From the NCBI GenBank assembly GCA_027604685.1, contig JADHYX010000014.1:12938-76937 (forward strand): DNA of 64,000 nt, written 5' to 3'. Shown piece after piece: positions 1 to 10,474 of the stretch. The DNA is from Lobulomyces angularis (taxonomy: Eukaryota; Chytridiomycota; Chytridiomycetes; Lobulomycetales; Lobulomycetaceae). The position numbers and the translations under genes were made by a program. The notes under the pieces are model-generated. The model worked only from the letters and a program-made list of their open reading frames with translations. It searched no databases and was not told the DNA's origin. Each line of letters opens with the position of its first letter. Within the stretch, counting starts at the first letter, position 1.

Positions 1-2649
1 GGCACCACTATGATCTCTCAATAATATCCAAGTTTGTTTTTTTGTTAGAGTATTTTCATTTTCATTGGCAGGAAGGATTTGATTGGTAATATTTTTTAAA
101 CCCCAACTTTTTGAAATATTTTTACATTGACTAGCATTTACTACCTTTAAATTTTGGCTATGTTCACTTAAATAATTTACACCTCTATCAGTTACTTGAA
201 TACAACCTTTTTTTTTTTTTAGAATTTTAAAATATAAAAAATTAAGATTAAATTTTTTAAAAGTATAATAAAAAAGAAATAATAATAAAAAAAAAAAATT
301 AAAATGAAATAAAAAAAATTAAAAGATATGAATGAAATTTCATTATTTTTTTGATCTTAAAATTTTTTTTTTTTTTGAAATGGCTAACAGGATTTCATCA
401 GTACAGGCATTTCCACAAAAACTCAAGTCAAAATTTTTAATTTTTAAGCAAAAATTGATTAAATGGGAGACACTTTTTTCTGTTAATCCACAACAAAAAC
501 TTAGATTAATTGTTATTAAATTTGGGCATATGTTTGAAAACTTTTCAATTGCTACATCAGTCAAAAAACTACAATCCGAAAGGTTTAAATCATTCAAGTC
601 AAAGTGGTATCTAATTTCGGGTTCTTTATTTTCTTCTGAAACACTAATTTCATCAATGCTGCTCTCCTTTCCTTCCACAAGCTTATTCCACCGCTCAAAT
701 GCTTGGTCACTGATGGCAGTGCATCTCTGTAGATTAATTTTTTTCATTCTCGTCCAGCTTTGGTGGTCAAAAATTTTTTGAGTTAAATTTTTACAGTATG
801 ATAGTTCAATTTCTCTTAAATTAAAACACTTTGATAATAAATTTAAAACTCCTGCATCCGTTAATTTCCTGCAGTTGCTAAGATCTACTTGCACCAAATT
901 GTTACATGAATTTGTTAAGGTTACCAAGCCCAAGTCGGTGCAATCCCAGCAAGAGTGTAAATTTAACAACTGCAAATCCTTACAGTTGTTTGCAATGGCC
1001 TGTAAACCTTTGTCCGTAACTGACCAACAACCTTTTAAATTTAGTTTCTTTAGATTTGTTCCAAAACTTGTCAGTATGCTACTCAATGTGGTATCGTTAA
1101 TTTTTTTATGAAAACTACTCAATTCTAAGTCATAAATTGGAATCAGTTGTATGTGGTTGTTAATGGCTTTACTAATTAATCGTAAGTGCAAAACTATTTG
1201 AAATGGCAATATCTTTAAAACTAATTTCAACACTTGCATTTCGTTAGATTCAATTTCTGTTGTAAGAGTTGTTTCTTCCAATTTGGTTGACGCAGTTGAC
1301 AGGTTACTCTCCTTTTTTATTTTATTTTGTATGTTTTGAGCAAACTGTGTCAATTTATCATCCGACCATACAGCAACACTGGCTCTTCTTGGTCCTTAGA
1401 AAATATATATTTTTATATTTTTTTTTTTTATTCAATGCAACTTACCTAATCCTCCATGCTTTAATAACGTTTTCATTGTATTATTTGGTTGTAACTGAGG
1501 AGGATGCTGGATTAATTGCTTATGCAATTTATCATCTTGCTCAGATATTTCAACATCATTATTAGCATCCCAAGTAGCAGAACTGGGAAAAGAGCATAAC
1601 GGAGAACTTGGAACACTATAACTTAACCCATCAAAATGTTTGTCCGTTAGCGCGCCTTTAGAGGAATAAATTTGCAAAATGTCTTCTGATTTAGAGAGCT
1701 TTCCACTTTCACAAATTGACTCTAAGGAATTTGAAGTGAATCCTACTTTGAAATGATCATCTACAGGACTAGGAGGCAACATCAACTCACTATTCCTTCT
1801 GCTGCTGCCACGAGCTATTTTAAATTCTTTTAATGAACCACTACTTATATCCTAATTTTTTTTTTTTTTTTTTGTTTAAGAAAACATTTTTTTAATATGT
1901 AAGGTATAAATTTTCTTTTATTAAATTTTTAATTCCTATTATTTTTTTTTCTTTTTTTTTTTTACCCTTTTCATTTCCACATAACGCTCTTCAGTGTCAT
2001 TTTTTAATTTTCTTCCTGATTTATTCATTTCACAAAACAAATCTTTAAATCTAGTTTCAGCTTGCTCCTTAATCGCTTGATGTATTTCAGGATATTTTTG
2101 TGATGTAGCTTCTAAGTGTTCCGCTAAAAGTACTGCTAACACACATTTTGTAGATGCTCTCACTGTAGCCGTTCTATTGACTAATAAAAATTTTTTTAAT
2201 GATATTTTATTTTTTTTTTTTCTACTAATACCATTAAAAATTGCTCCAATTTCTCCGACTTTTTTTTAACAAAAAAAAAAAAAAAATATAATATATTAAA
2301 AAATAAAAACTTTTGTCCTCTCTAATTTTTTCTTTTTTTTTTTTTTAATTTTTAGTTTTTTAAAATATATTTTAATTTATTCTATTTAATTTAATTTTTT
2401 TTGTTTACAAAATCCAGGAGCGTTTAATTCAGCAAAAGTAATATCCTCAGCTTCAGATATGACCGAAACTTGTCCCCGGATAATAAAAAACATTGCTTTG
2501 GCACTTTCTCCCTCCCTACAAACCGTATCGCCTAATTTATAATACCGAAAGTGAACCAATTCTTTTATATAATCTATAAACTCGGAACTCTCTCTTCCTA
2601 AAGTCTGGAAAACCATGACTTCCTTTAGTAGTTCGACAAGTTCTGTCAT
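1..2649 (-). CDS. Cyclic-nucleotide-binding / F-box / leucine-rich-repeat protein (3' end off window)
   Basis: Six exons fit in phase: 2649-2409, 2258-2232 (27 bases), 2180-1966, 1851-1446, 1394-405 and 206-1. The first three encode one cyclic-nucleotide-binding domain: a YKLGDTVCREGE strand, then FGEIGAIFN and RTATVRAST, the phosphate-cassette region. A Ser-rich linker follows (about 75-300), then an F-box-like helix (LKLVLKILPFQIVLHLRLIS) and cysteine-containing LRRs of the LNLKGCWSVTDKGLQ type that continue off the left edge. Known family: F-box/LRR proteins are SCF ubiquitin-ligase substrate receptors. Inference: a cAMP- or cGMP-responsive ubiquitin-ligase adaptor. The ATG at 2649 sits directly before the domain, and an in-frame stop lies upstream. 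The junction at 1966/1851 decides whether this is one gene; its phase fits, with good splice sites. Confidence 0.75.
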
Positions 2650-3261
2650 TATTGAATTTGGCTCTTGATACTCAGGTAACTTTTGGTTACTATCTACACA
2701 AATTTTTAATTTGTTTTTGAAGTTACTTCCAAAAATAAAAAAATTTCAATCTTTATACCACTTCTCAATATTTCCATCTGTAGCAATTATTTATTGATAT
2801 GAAACGTAAATTTAAATTTAATAAAGAAGTTTACTGCTTTAAAAAAAGTAAAACAAAATAAAAAGTGAATAAAAGTTAAAATCTGATGCAATTAGTAATG
2901 ATTGGATAAAAAAAATTAAAGAAAAAAATATTACTTTTCTTTTATTAAAATCATTAATTTTTAAATGTTTTTTTGATAAATTTATGTATAAAATCAGTGA
3001 GATTTCTTAACCCAATGCAACTTCGCTGCTCATTTCATAAATTTCTAATTAACTTCCAAATTCTAATAATGGCAGTTTTTATAAAAATGCATTCAAAGTT
3101 AAATTATGATTATTTATTAAACAATCTTTTTATTTATGTTCAGAACTAAAGTAATTCTTTTGTACATTTGAATTTTTCAAAAAAAAAAGAAAAATTAATA
3201 GTTAAAACTCCTCATAATTGATTGTCTCAGTTTTTCTTAAATAAAAAATCCACTTAAAAAG
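2650..3261. other. Intergenic region between divergent genes
   Basis: About 610 AT-rich bases separate the start codons of the minus-strand CNBD-F-box-LRR gene and the plus-strand four-span gene. I see no credible exon, RNA gene or repeat. It presumably holds both promoters; no specific element is recognisable. Confidence 0.5.
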
Positions 3262-4202
3262 ATGATAGACTCAGAGGCACTTCAAACTTTCACAGCAAGT
3301 GTACAACAAACAAACGTTGAACAACAAGTTTCAGAAGAAAAGAAATTAAGAAAGGAATTAAAACTAAAGAAAATAATTCGCAAAAGAAAAATACATGCTG
3401 TAATTCTTTCTTTTGCTTTCCTATTATCCCTTACTATCACTATCTTCTCTCTGATTCTACCAAAATTTTTTTTACATTCAAATTCAAATTCTATTCGTGT
3501 AAGCAATGTTATATATAAAAAAAAAATCCTTTTTAAATCAGTTTTATTAAGCCATCTGTTAATTCTCTTATATTCGAAGAAAATATTGGATTATACTCTA
3601 GTTGCATGAAAATTAATATCAATAAGGAAGTGTTGACGCTGCGTTCACCTCATTGTGTGGATATGTTTTCACTGTTTTGTAATTCAAATTTTAAATATAC
3701 CCAATTCAAAAGCACTGCCGAACTCAATGCTACAACTTTTCGGCAGTTTGTGTTAGAACATTCGTTAGCCAAGAACTGCGACGCACTTTTCCGTATGGCA
3801 GGTATTTTTGGCTTTTTTACAGCTCTTGTTGGTGCAGTTGCCTTATCCCTTCTCCTAATTAATGTTTTCATTAAACATAAAGTTTCAAAATTTCACAAAG
3901 TTGGAAATGCTTTTGTATTTTTGTTTTGTAAGTTTTGATAGTTACTTTTTTTAATTAATCATTTTTATTAATTAATCATCTTCTTTTTGCTTTACTTAAA
4001 ACAATTCTTCTTTTTTTTTTTTTAGGTGTTTCACAACTAGTTTTATTCATATTAAGTAACTCCAATTTGTACAAATTTACGCAGCACATATCGTTCGGTT
4101 TATCAGTATGGCTCTTACTGCCAAGTTTATTATTAAGTTTTTTTATAGCAATTCTGATGTTTTTATCCGTACCAAAAAATGAAAAAATGTAAAAATTTTT
4201 GT
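3262..4202 (+). CDS. Four-span membrane protein, claudin/SUR7-PalI-like topology
   Basis: Three exons (3262-3498, 3627-3927, 4026-4202) join in phase to about 240 residues. The N-terminal 50 residues are charged (KKLRKELKLKKIIRKRK) and cytoplasmic. Span 1 (VILSFAFLLSLTITIFSLI) precedes a large outside loop with several cysteines and an N-x-T site. Spans 2, 3 and 4 are closely spaced (AGIFGFFTALVGAVALSLL; NAFVFLFCGVSQLVLFIL; VWLLLPSLLLSFFIAILMF), ending in a short Lys-rich tail. One large Cys-containing first loop plus four spans is the claudin and fungal SUR7/PalI plan. Those proteins organise plasma-membrane domains or sense pH. No signature residue is clear enough to name the family firmly. 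Confidence 0.7.
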
Positions 4203-4487
4203 ATCTATTTTTATTTAGTTGATAATATACAATTTCAAAGTTTCATCTTTTGCTGCCAAAAATCAATTGAATTTATTTTTTTTCTTGAGTATAAAAAAAA
4301 ACAAAAAAAAAAAGCACTTGTAGGTTTTATTATTTTTTTTCTATAATCATAGCTGAAAAACAACAAAGTAGTTAAGATTCAATTTTGACAGTGCGTTGCT
4401 GAACCAAACTAAATTTTAAAAATTAAAGCTGTAATATTGTTAAAAATAAAAAAATAAAAAATAAAAATAATTTCAGCAAAAACTACT

Positions 4488-5540
4488 ATGGAATATCACA
4501 ATCTCCACCACAGTCCACAGCAAATTAATCAACAGCTACATATTACCAGCAATGTTCGGCAACTCAGTTTGATAGAAATCGAGCAGCTGAAACTGCAAAA
4601 GGAGCAACTGGAACTGGAACTGCAGCTTCAGTCAAATTTGCAAAATCAAGATAACTTGAAAAGTATTAACTTAAAAGTATTACAGCTTCAACAACAGCAA
4701 CAGCAGCAGTTGCAATCGTTTAACAACTTGGGTGATTACAACGCTACTGGAAGTGGACATGGGAACATTAGTCCTTTAGGTTCTCCTTTACCAGCTTTTT
4801 CTTGTGGTATTAAATTCACCACTATAAGGTTTATTAATAGTTTTTTTTTGTTATTCATATAGCTTCTCCTATAAATGGTATACCTGTTTTCAAATTTTAC
4901 TTCCAAATTTTGAACTTCAAAAATTAACCTAATTTTTTTTTTTTATTATATATGTTTTATGATTTATTCAAAAAGCTTAATACTAAGATCTTTTTTTTTT
5001 TGTTTAGATTTTAACATGAGTGAATTTCAAGAAGAAGCCTCTTTTGAAGTTAATAATAATTCCTTTATAAATACAACTAGTTTTTCTAAAAAAAAGGTAA
5101 AGAGGCAGTCTCTAGTTAGACAAAATAGTATTGTAGATGAGGATAATAAGTAAGAAAAATTTTCGATTGTTTTTTGCAATCTTGCAGATTTTACGAAACA
5201 TAATTTTTTTTTTTTTTTTTTTAGAATTACAACTCCTTTGACCCAAGCAGAAAAGGATCAAATTAAAGAGGCCGAAAAAATGAGAAGAGATAATTTAAAA
5301 ATTGGTTTTGAAGAATTGAGGTTTATTTTTATTTAGTTTTTTTTAAAAAGAGATTAATCTTATCTTCCTTTTTTTACTTTTCAACTAAGGCAAGTGTTAC
5401 CCAGATCTGATCGAAATTTAAGCAAACTTCAAATAATAATAAAAGCATGCGAAGAAATTAATATTATTAAGCGTAAGGAAGCTGAGACATCATTGATGAT
5501 AGAAAATTTAAGAAATGAGTTACAGAGACTTAGCAGTTAA
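4488..5540 (+). CDS. bHLH transcription factor (copy A)
   Basis: Exons 4488-4806, 4863-4877 (15-base micro-exon), 5008-5149, 5225-5320 and 5390-5540. The N-terminus holds a Gln/Leu-rich coiled segment (LSLIEIEQLKLQKEQLELEL) and a polyQ stretch. The bHLH lies at the C-terminus: basic region and helix 1 EAEKMRRDNLKIGFEELRQV, a loop PRSDRNLSK, then helix 2 LQIIIKACEEINII running into a short zipper. The basic region resembles the MAX/MLX-type E-box binders. The codon for R in the ELRQV string spans the last intron. The product would be a small nuclear DNA-binding factor. It faces its paralogue (5688-6730) tail to tail, with 147 bases between the stops. Confidence 0.85.
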
Positions 5541-5687
5541 TACCTTTAAACATTCACAAATATAGAACTGATACATATTATATACTTACAATAAAAATTA
5601 TTCACTAATTTTTTAAAAAAGGGAAATCTATATATTTTTACTGTATATTAAAATTTTACTTGAATTATTTTTTAAAAAATTTTTTAT

Positions 5688-6730
5688 TCAAATGGAAACC
5701 GAACATTTCTTTGCGTTAAATTCTTTTCTTAAATTTTTTATTAGTGTAAAAGTTTCCAATTCCTTTTTTTTTATTTCATTGATTTCTTTGCACGCATGCA
5801 TTAATAATTGCTGCTTACTAAAATGTTTGTTATCTTTTATGGTGAGAACTTGCCTAAATATTAAAAAACTTTAAATGTGTTTCAGTTTTAAACCTTAATT
5901 CCTCAAACCCTCCTCTTAAGTTTTCTCTTCTAATTCTTTCGGCTTCTTTAGATGACTCTACCTTTGTTTCTCTGAAAAAAATAAAAATAAAACATTATTC
6001 TTTTATTCAGCACTTTACTAATAGAAATGCTCAAAATTAAATTTACCCATTTTTTTTATAATTATTTATAACGTTCATTTCATCAAAAAGCTTGATTTTA
6101 CCTTCTGCAACACCTTCGCTTTCATCACTAACAGCACTCGAAAAGTTTACAGCTTCATCTAAGTTTAAAAAAAATAGTTATTATTAAAACTAGTGTTTAA
6201 AATATCATCCGTTAATACCAGCTACTATTTTTTGATCGTAATTAAAGAAAAGGGATGCCGTCAAAGGTTGATCAATGGTTTGATCCATTAAATTTTTTTC
6301 AGAAAAATTAAAGTCAGAGAAAACTCCTTTATACAGTTATACAGCATATGTTAGTAAATGAAGCGATTTTCCTATCATTTATATAGAAAAAATGAGGTAT
6401 GTTACCTTTCATATCTTTTTCTTTGTTTTCGAAGATCATTTTTTTTAAATTGTTTTGATTTTGTAAATTTTGTTGAAGTTTAAGTTGCAGTTCTATTTCT
6501 TCCTTCTTCAGTTTTAACTCTTCAATTTCCAAAGGATTTAAATGTTTAATTTTCTCTTGCATAGTAGATGGTTGCAAAAGATCTTGCGAAAGATATTGTG
6601 GTAACATTTGAGTGTTTATGTAACCAACTGGATTATTGAAATAATACTTATCGTTAATAACATTTAGTGCTGTCTCCGAACTGCTAACTGCATAGGTGCC
6701 GTCCTCTTTTACATTATAATGATTTTTCAT
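5688..6730 (-). CDS. bHLH transcription factor (copy B, inverted paralogue)
   Basis: Exon 1 is 6730-6406. Further exons join in phase through about 6313-6223, 6162-6050 and 5973-5931 into the last exon, ending at the stop 5690-5688. The coiled segment LNPLEIEELKLKKEEIELQL matches copy A almost residue for residue. So does the bHLH: EAERIRRENLRGGFEELRQV, then FSKQQLLMHACKEINEI. The intron splitting helix 1 from the loop is at the same codon and phase in both copies. The segment after the coiled coil also corresponds (DFNFSE here, DFNMSE in A). The shorter loop and altered basic residues suggest divergence in DNA or partner preference. They could heterodimerise, which is inference. Confidence 0.85.
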
Positions 6731-7114
6731 TGCTTTTGCATTGAAATATTTAGTATATGATAATTTATAGATGAAACATTATCAAATTTTAAGCACCTTT
6801 TTATTAAGAAAAAACGCACAGAACGTTTTTTCAGCACCAAAAAAAGAACAGAGATACAAAAAAAAATGTTATGATGAATAAAAAAAGTCCAAAGAAATTA
6901 ACAGTTTTCTTAACTTATTGAAAGAAATAGTAAATAATCTAATTGTGATATTGTTTCAATTGTTGCCAGACAAATTTTGAAAAGTATAATTTAACTGTTT
7001 GAAGAGAAGATAGATGCTGTATAAGGAGTATTGACTGATGCAAAAAAATACTATTTGTGGAAATATGATGTACTAAATTCTATCACACATTTAAAGTAAA
7101 ACATTAAGTTTCAA
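6731..7114. other. Intergenic AT-rich spacer
   Basis: About 380 bases lie between the start of bHLH copy B and the stop of the minus-strand membrane protein. No exon with supporting splice sites or RNA gene was seen. It should contain the copy-B promoter. Confidence 0.4.
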
Positions 7115-7770
7115 TCATGGATTGAAAATTTGTCCTCTCCTAAATGCCAGCCCACCATTAACCACCGAAAAAATTAAAACTAAAAAAAATAGAAATATTT
7201 CACTTCTATCCTCTACTAAGTTACTGCCTAAAGCTACGCACCATATCAGTAGAAATCCGAAACTCAACCTAATACGATTAGTAACAGTAGGTAATTTTTT
7301 ACGTTGAAAAGATTTTTACCAGCTTAAAATCACTACAGAGATAGTAACTCCATAACCCGCAAAATTTAGCAATACTTGACCCAACAAGATCAAAAATCTA
7401 AGCAATTTTATAGGTGACTGTATATTTTATAGCTTACGCGTCTCTGGTGGATTGTTTTAGATGGCAGATAGAGATGTACTTTTTTCCTTTCTCTCCCCCC
7501 ACTCTTCCATTCGTGTCTCTCTGTTCAGTTTCTGTATCTTTACCTTCGTGACTGCTACCACCAACTCTTGTTGCGCCGCGCTCTTGGTCTGTTCTTGCGT
7601 CGTCAACTTTTCTCAAGTGATTTATTACTGGATGAAAAATAAGCGTTAGCAGCCAAATTATAAGCATTATGTAAACAGCTGCAAAAGTTGCTAAATATTA
7701 AAATACAAACTGCTAAATCACTTTATTGCCCAGATACTATACCTTGTTCATTCTGATTAAATGCTGGCAT
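7115..7770 (-). CDS. Small four-span membrane protein with polar loop, unknown family
   Basis: Starts MPAFNQNEQ at 7770. Four exons join in phase across three introns, each with good GT..AG ends. Span 1 is ATFAAVYIMLIIWLLTLIF. A hydrophilic loop of about 60 residues follows, rich in charged residues and Gly (EGKDTETEQRDTNGR). Then come span 2 (FLILLGQVLLNFAGYGVTIS), span 3 (FGFLLIWCVALGSNLV) and span 4 (EIFLFFLVLIFSVVNGGLAF), with a short basic tail ending FRRGQIFNP. The exon at 7434-7660 has clearly higher GC than its surroundings. I do not recognise the family. It is head to head with a protein of the same topology (7898-8819), 127 bases apart. Confidence 0.7.
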
Positions 7771-7897
7771 TTTTATTTGTTTTTAAAGTATGTATTTTTA
7801 TTTTTATTTTTTTTTTTCAACTGTGAAACAAAAATGAAAAATTCTGAATTGGATAAATAAAAATAAACTCACAAAAGTTCCAATTTTTTAAAAAATA
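7771..7897. promoter_or_regulatory. Short bidirectional promoter region
   Basis: Only 127 bases separate the ATGs of the two divergent four-span genes, so transcription of both must be controlled from this interval or from inside the genes. It is almost pure A/T with a T-tract; no specific binding motif can be called. Confidence 0.5.
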
Positions 7898-8819
7898 ATG
7901 AGTTCTATAAATGAACTCCATGATGCTACTCAGGACTACTACAGTATGGAAAATCAGTTATTGAGGATCTATACATTCCACACTTTAATTACTTCTTACA
8001 TTTTATTCATAATTTATATTCTTTCGATACTTGTTGTAGAAATTCTTAAGTATAATGCACGAAACCTCGAGGATGCACATTACAGCAGCAATACTATCAA
8101 AGAAATGTTATTTTCTCATCCTGTCCAGAAGAATAATGACGCTTTGTTAAGTGAACGACCTGTTATCCTGTACGTGGAGGATAATGAAAAAGGTAAAGAA
8201 GCTTTGACTGAAGAACCAGTTTCCGGTGATTTAGAGCACCTGCTCAGCAAAAAAAACATTATATCGGAAGAAACCAAAGAATCAGTTCAACGGCACTCAT
8301 TTTATAGGATAGTAGAAGATTTTAAGGAACCTACCCCTGAAGCAAATGATGAAAATCCAGATTTGACATTGAGACATACTAACACTCTACAAACAACTAT
8401 TGATGAAAGTGATGATGAAAACTGGCATGATGAAAAATTGTTAAAGGTAGTTTACAAATTTAAATACTTTTTTAATTTTTACCAAGATGGAAAAATATGA
8501 TAACTACAAAGAAATTTGGCAAAATGTATTTATTATATATATTTCTACAGTATTTCTAAGTTTTGCTGGTATATTTTTATTCTCTAAAAGGTCAATTTAA
8601 AATTTTATTTTTTTAATAGGTCATGAAGTTTTATTAAGCTCATATGTATTGGTAATGTTTTTAATTTCTCAATCTAAAAAAAAATATTTTCAGATTTGGA
8701 TTTTATGGGTATACCTGATTATTAGCCCTGTAAAGTATAGCTGGATTACTGAAGCTTTTTTTTGGAGTTTAGTACTAATATTAATTATTATTTTATGGGG
8801 AATTGGTAGTTCAACTTGA
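7898..8819 (+). CDS. Four-span membrane protein with acidic loop, unknown family
   Basis: Exons 7898-8446, 8487-8568, 8620-8651 and 8694-8819. Span 1 lies at residues 24-50 (TFHTLITSYILFIIYILSIL). It is followed by an acidic, Ser/Thr-rich hydrophilic loop of about 130 residues that ends in a D/E-rich run. The last three exons encode span 2 (VFIIYISTVFLSFAG), span 3 (VLLSSYVLIWILWVYLIIS) and span 4 (FWSLVLILIIILWGIGSS). The order span, long polar loop, then three clustered spans mirrors the divergent neighbour at 7115-7770, although sequence identity is not obvious. No catalytic motif is visible and I cannot assign a function. Confidence 0.7.
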
Positions 8820-9104
8820 TATTTTTAAGTTGTGGATCAGTGTTTTTTTAAACAAAAAATTTCGTTTTATAAAACTAAACAAGTATTTCATTAATTAAAA
8901 GTTTTTTTTTTAAATAATATTAACTGGTGCACTTGAATGATTTTTTAAAGTAACAAAGATAAGAATTTTCTTTTAAAAAAATTTTTTTTATGGTAAAAAT
9001 AAAAAAAAAAAAATTAAACAAAGAATATAAACCTCGCTCTAAAAAAAATTAAAAAGAAAAAAATCGATTACTACAAGTTTTTGTCTAAGTTTGTTAAAAA
9101 TCAA

Positions 9105-10049
9105 TTATTTTTTTTTTTCCTCTGGCTTAGCAGCGTCTAATTAATAATAATTTTAATATTGAAAAATAAAGTTAATTTTACCGGTTGCATCTGCTGGTTT
9201 GGCTTCAGCTGCTTTTGCATCAGCTGGTTTTGCATCAGCAGCAGAGGCATCTGCAGGCGATGCTGCTTTAAATGCTTCTAATTCTTTCTTTAAGTTCTAA
9301 TGGGGAAAAAAAGTAAAGTTAGTACTGTTTTAAAATATAATTTTAGTAACTTACAGCATTTTCTTGTTTTAGTTGCTAAGCAAAAAAAAAAAAATTAATT
9401 AGTTTGTATAAAAATTTTATATTATATTCATTCAATAAGTCATATCGATTGATGCATAAATTAATTTTTTTTAAGTAATATTACCTCATTCTATTTTAAA
9501 GAAAAAAAAAAAAAAAAAAACTGAATTAAGTTTTTTAATTTTTATTATAAACAATACCTCAGCTTTTAATTTCTGGACATCTTCTGCTTGGGCAGGAGCT
9601 GGTGCTGCGGCACCGTCTTTCTTTACTGCTGAAACAGGTCTTGATTTTCCTACAGGTTTAGCGGTTGCATCAGCAGGTTTTGCTTCTGCTGCCTTGGCTT
9701 CGGCTGGTTTTGCATCTGTAGCTGGTTTTGCTGCTTCAGCTGGTTTTCCTGCAGGTTTAGCGGTTGCATCAGCAGGTTTTGCTTCTGCTGCCTTGGCTTC
9801 GGCTGGCTTAGCATCTGCAGCTGGTTTTCCTGCCAAATTTGCTTTTGATCCAGTAGCTTTTCCGGCTAAGTTATTTTTGCTACCTACTTTTGAACTTGCT
9901 TTAGCTGCTGCGGCTGTTGGAGCAGGAGATGCTGCATTTGGAGCAGCAGTTGGTTTTGCTGAAACTGGTCTGGATTTTGTTTTTGCTTCTTGTTTTGCTC
10001 CGGCTTCTGCTGGTTTAACTTGTTGTGTTGCTGCTGCTTCGGTTCCCAT
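9105..10049 (-). CDS. Ala/Lys/Pro-rich repeat protein with coiled coil
   Basis: Exon 1 runs from the ATG at 10049 to about 9558. It is followed by exons 9490-9485 (6 bases), 9375-9355 (21 bases), 9296-9182 and 9136-9105, all phase compatible. Residues 1-155 are low-complexity Ala/Lys/Pro/Glu. They include a 33-residue (99-base) near-perfect tandem duplication around 9655-9810 and two KSRPVSA motifs, plausible basic-directed phosphosites. The tiny exons then build a regular heptad coil: KLKAENEQLKQENANLKKEL, leucines seven apart, followed by EAF. A second Ala/Lys/Pro repeat patch and a poly-Lys tail end the protein. GC content and codon use differ from neighbours because of the Ala bias, as expected for an abundant structural protein. 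No family assigned. Confidence 0.8.
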
Positions 10050-10474
10050 ATTTATTATTATTTTTTATTGACTAAAAAGTTAATTAGTTTATTTTTATTT
10101 CGATTTTAAATTTTTATAATTTATTTTTTAATTTCGTGTTAAATAAATTTTAAAAATTTATATTTTTTTTTTTGATACATACTTTTTTTTTTTTGAATTT
10201 TCGTGTGGAAATCTTTTACTTTTTTTTTTTTTTTTGTTGAAAAATAAAATTTTTTAAAAAATTTTTTTTTTAAAACTCCGCTCAAAATTTTTTTTTTTGT
10301 TCTAAAAAAAAAAAATTTTTAGTAACAAAAAATTGATATTATTACTGACAAAAAATAAACAATTTTATAAAAATTTTTTTGCTTAAATAGAATTCACATT
10401 ATCTATCTATCGTAAAAATTATATGGAATTTTAATTAATATTCATGAAGGTTGATATTTTTTGAAAAAAAAAAA
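10050..10474. other. Intergenic AT-rich spacer
   Basis: About 425 bases with long homopolymer A and T runs. It is upstream of the Ala/Lys/Pro-rich gene and downstream of the papain-fold gene, so it should carry the former's promoter. No gene seen. Confidence 0.4.

Noticed and set aside
7461..7649. Plus-strand hydrophobic frame opposite the minus-strand four-span gene
   Set aside because: The minus strand gives four exons with good splice sites and four clear spans; the plus frame stands alone.
9694..10071. Long plus-strand Ala/Phe-rich open frame
   Set aside because: It is the complement of the Ala/Lys/Pro-rich repeat exon; the minus-strand reading has introns, a heptad coil and a sensible stop.
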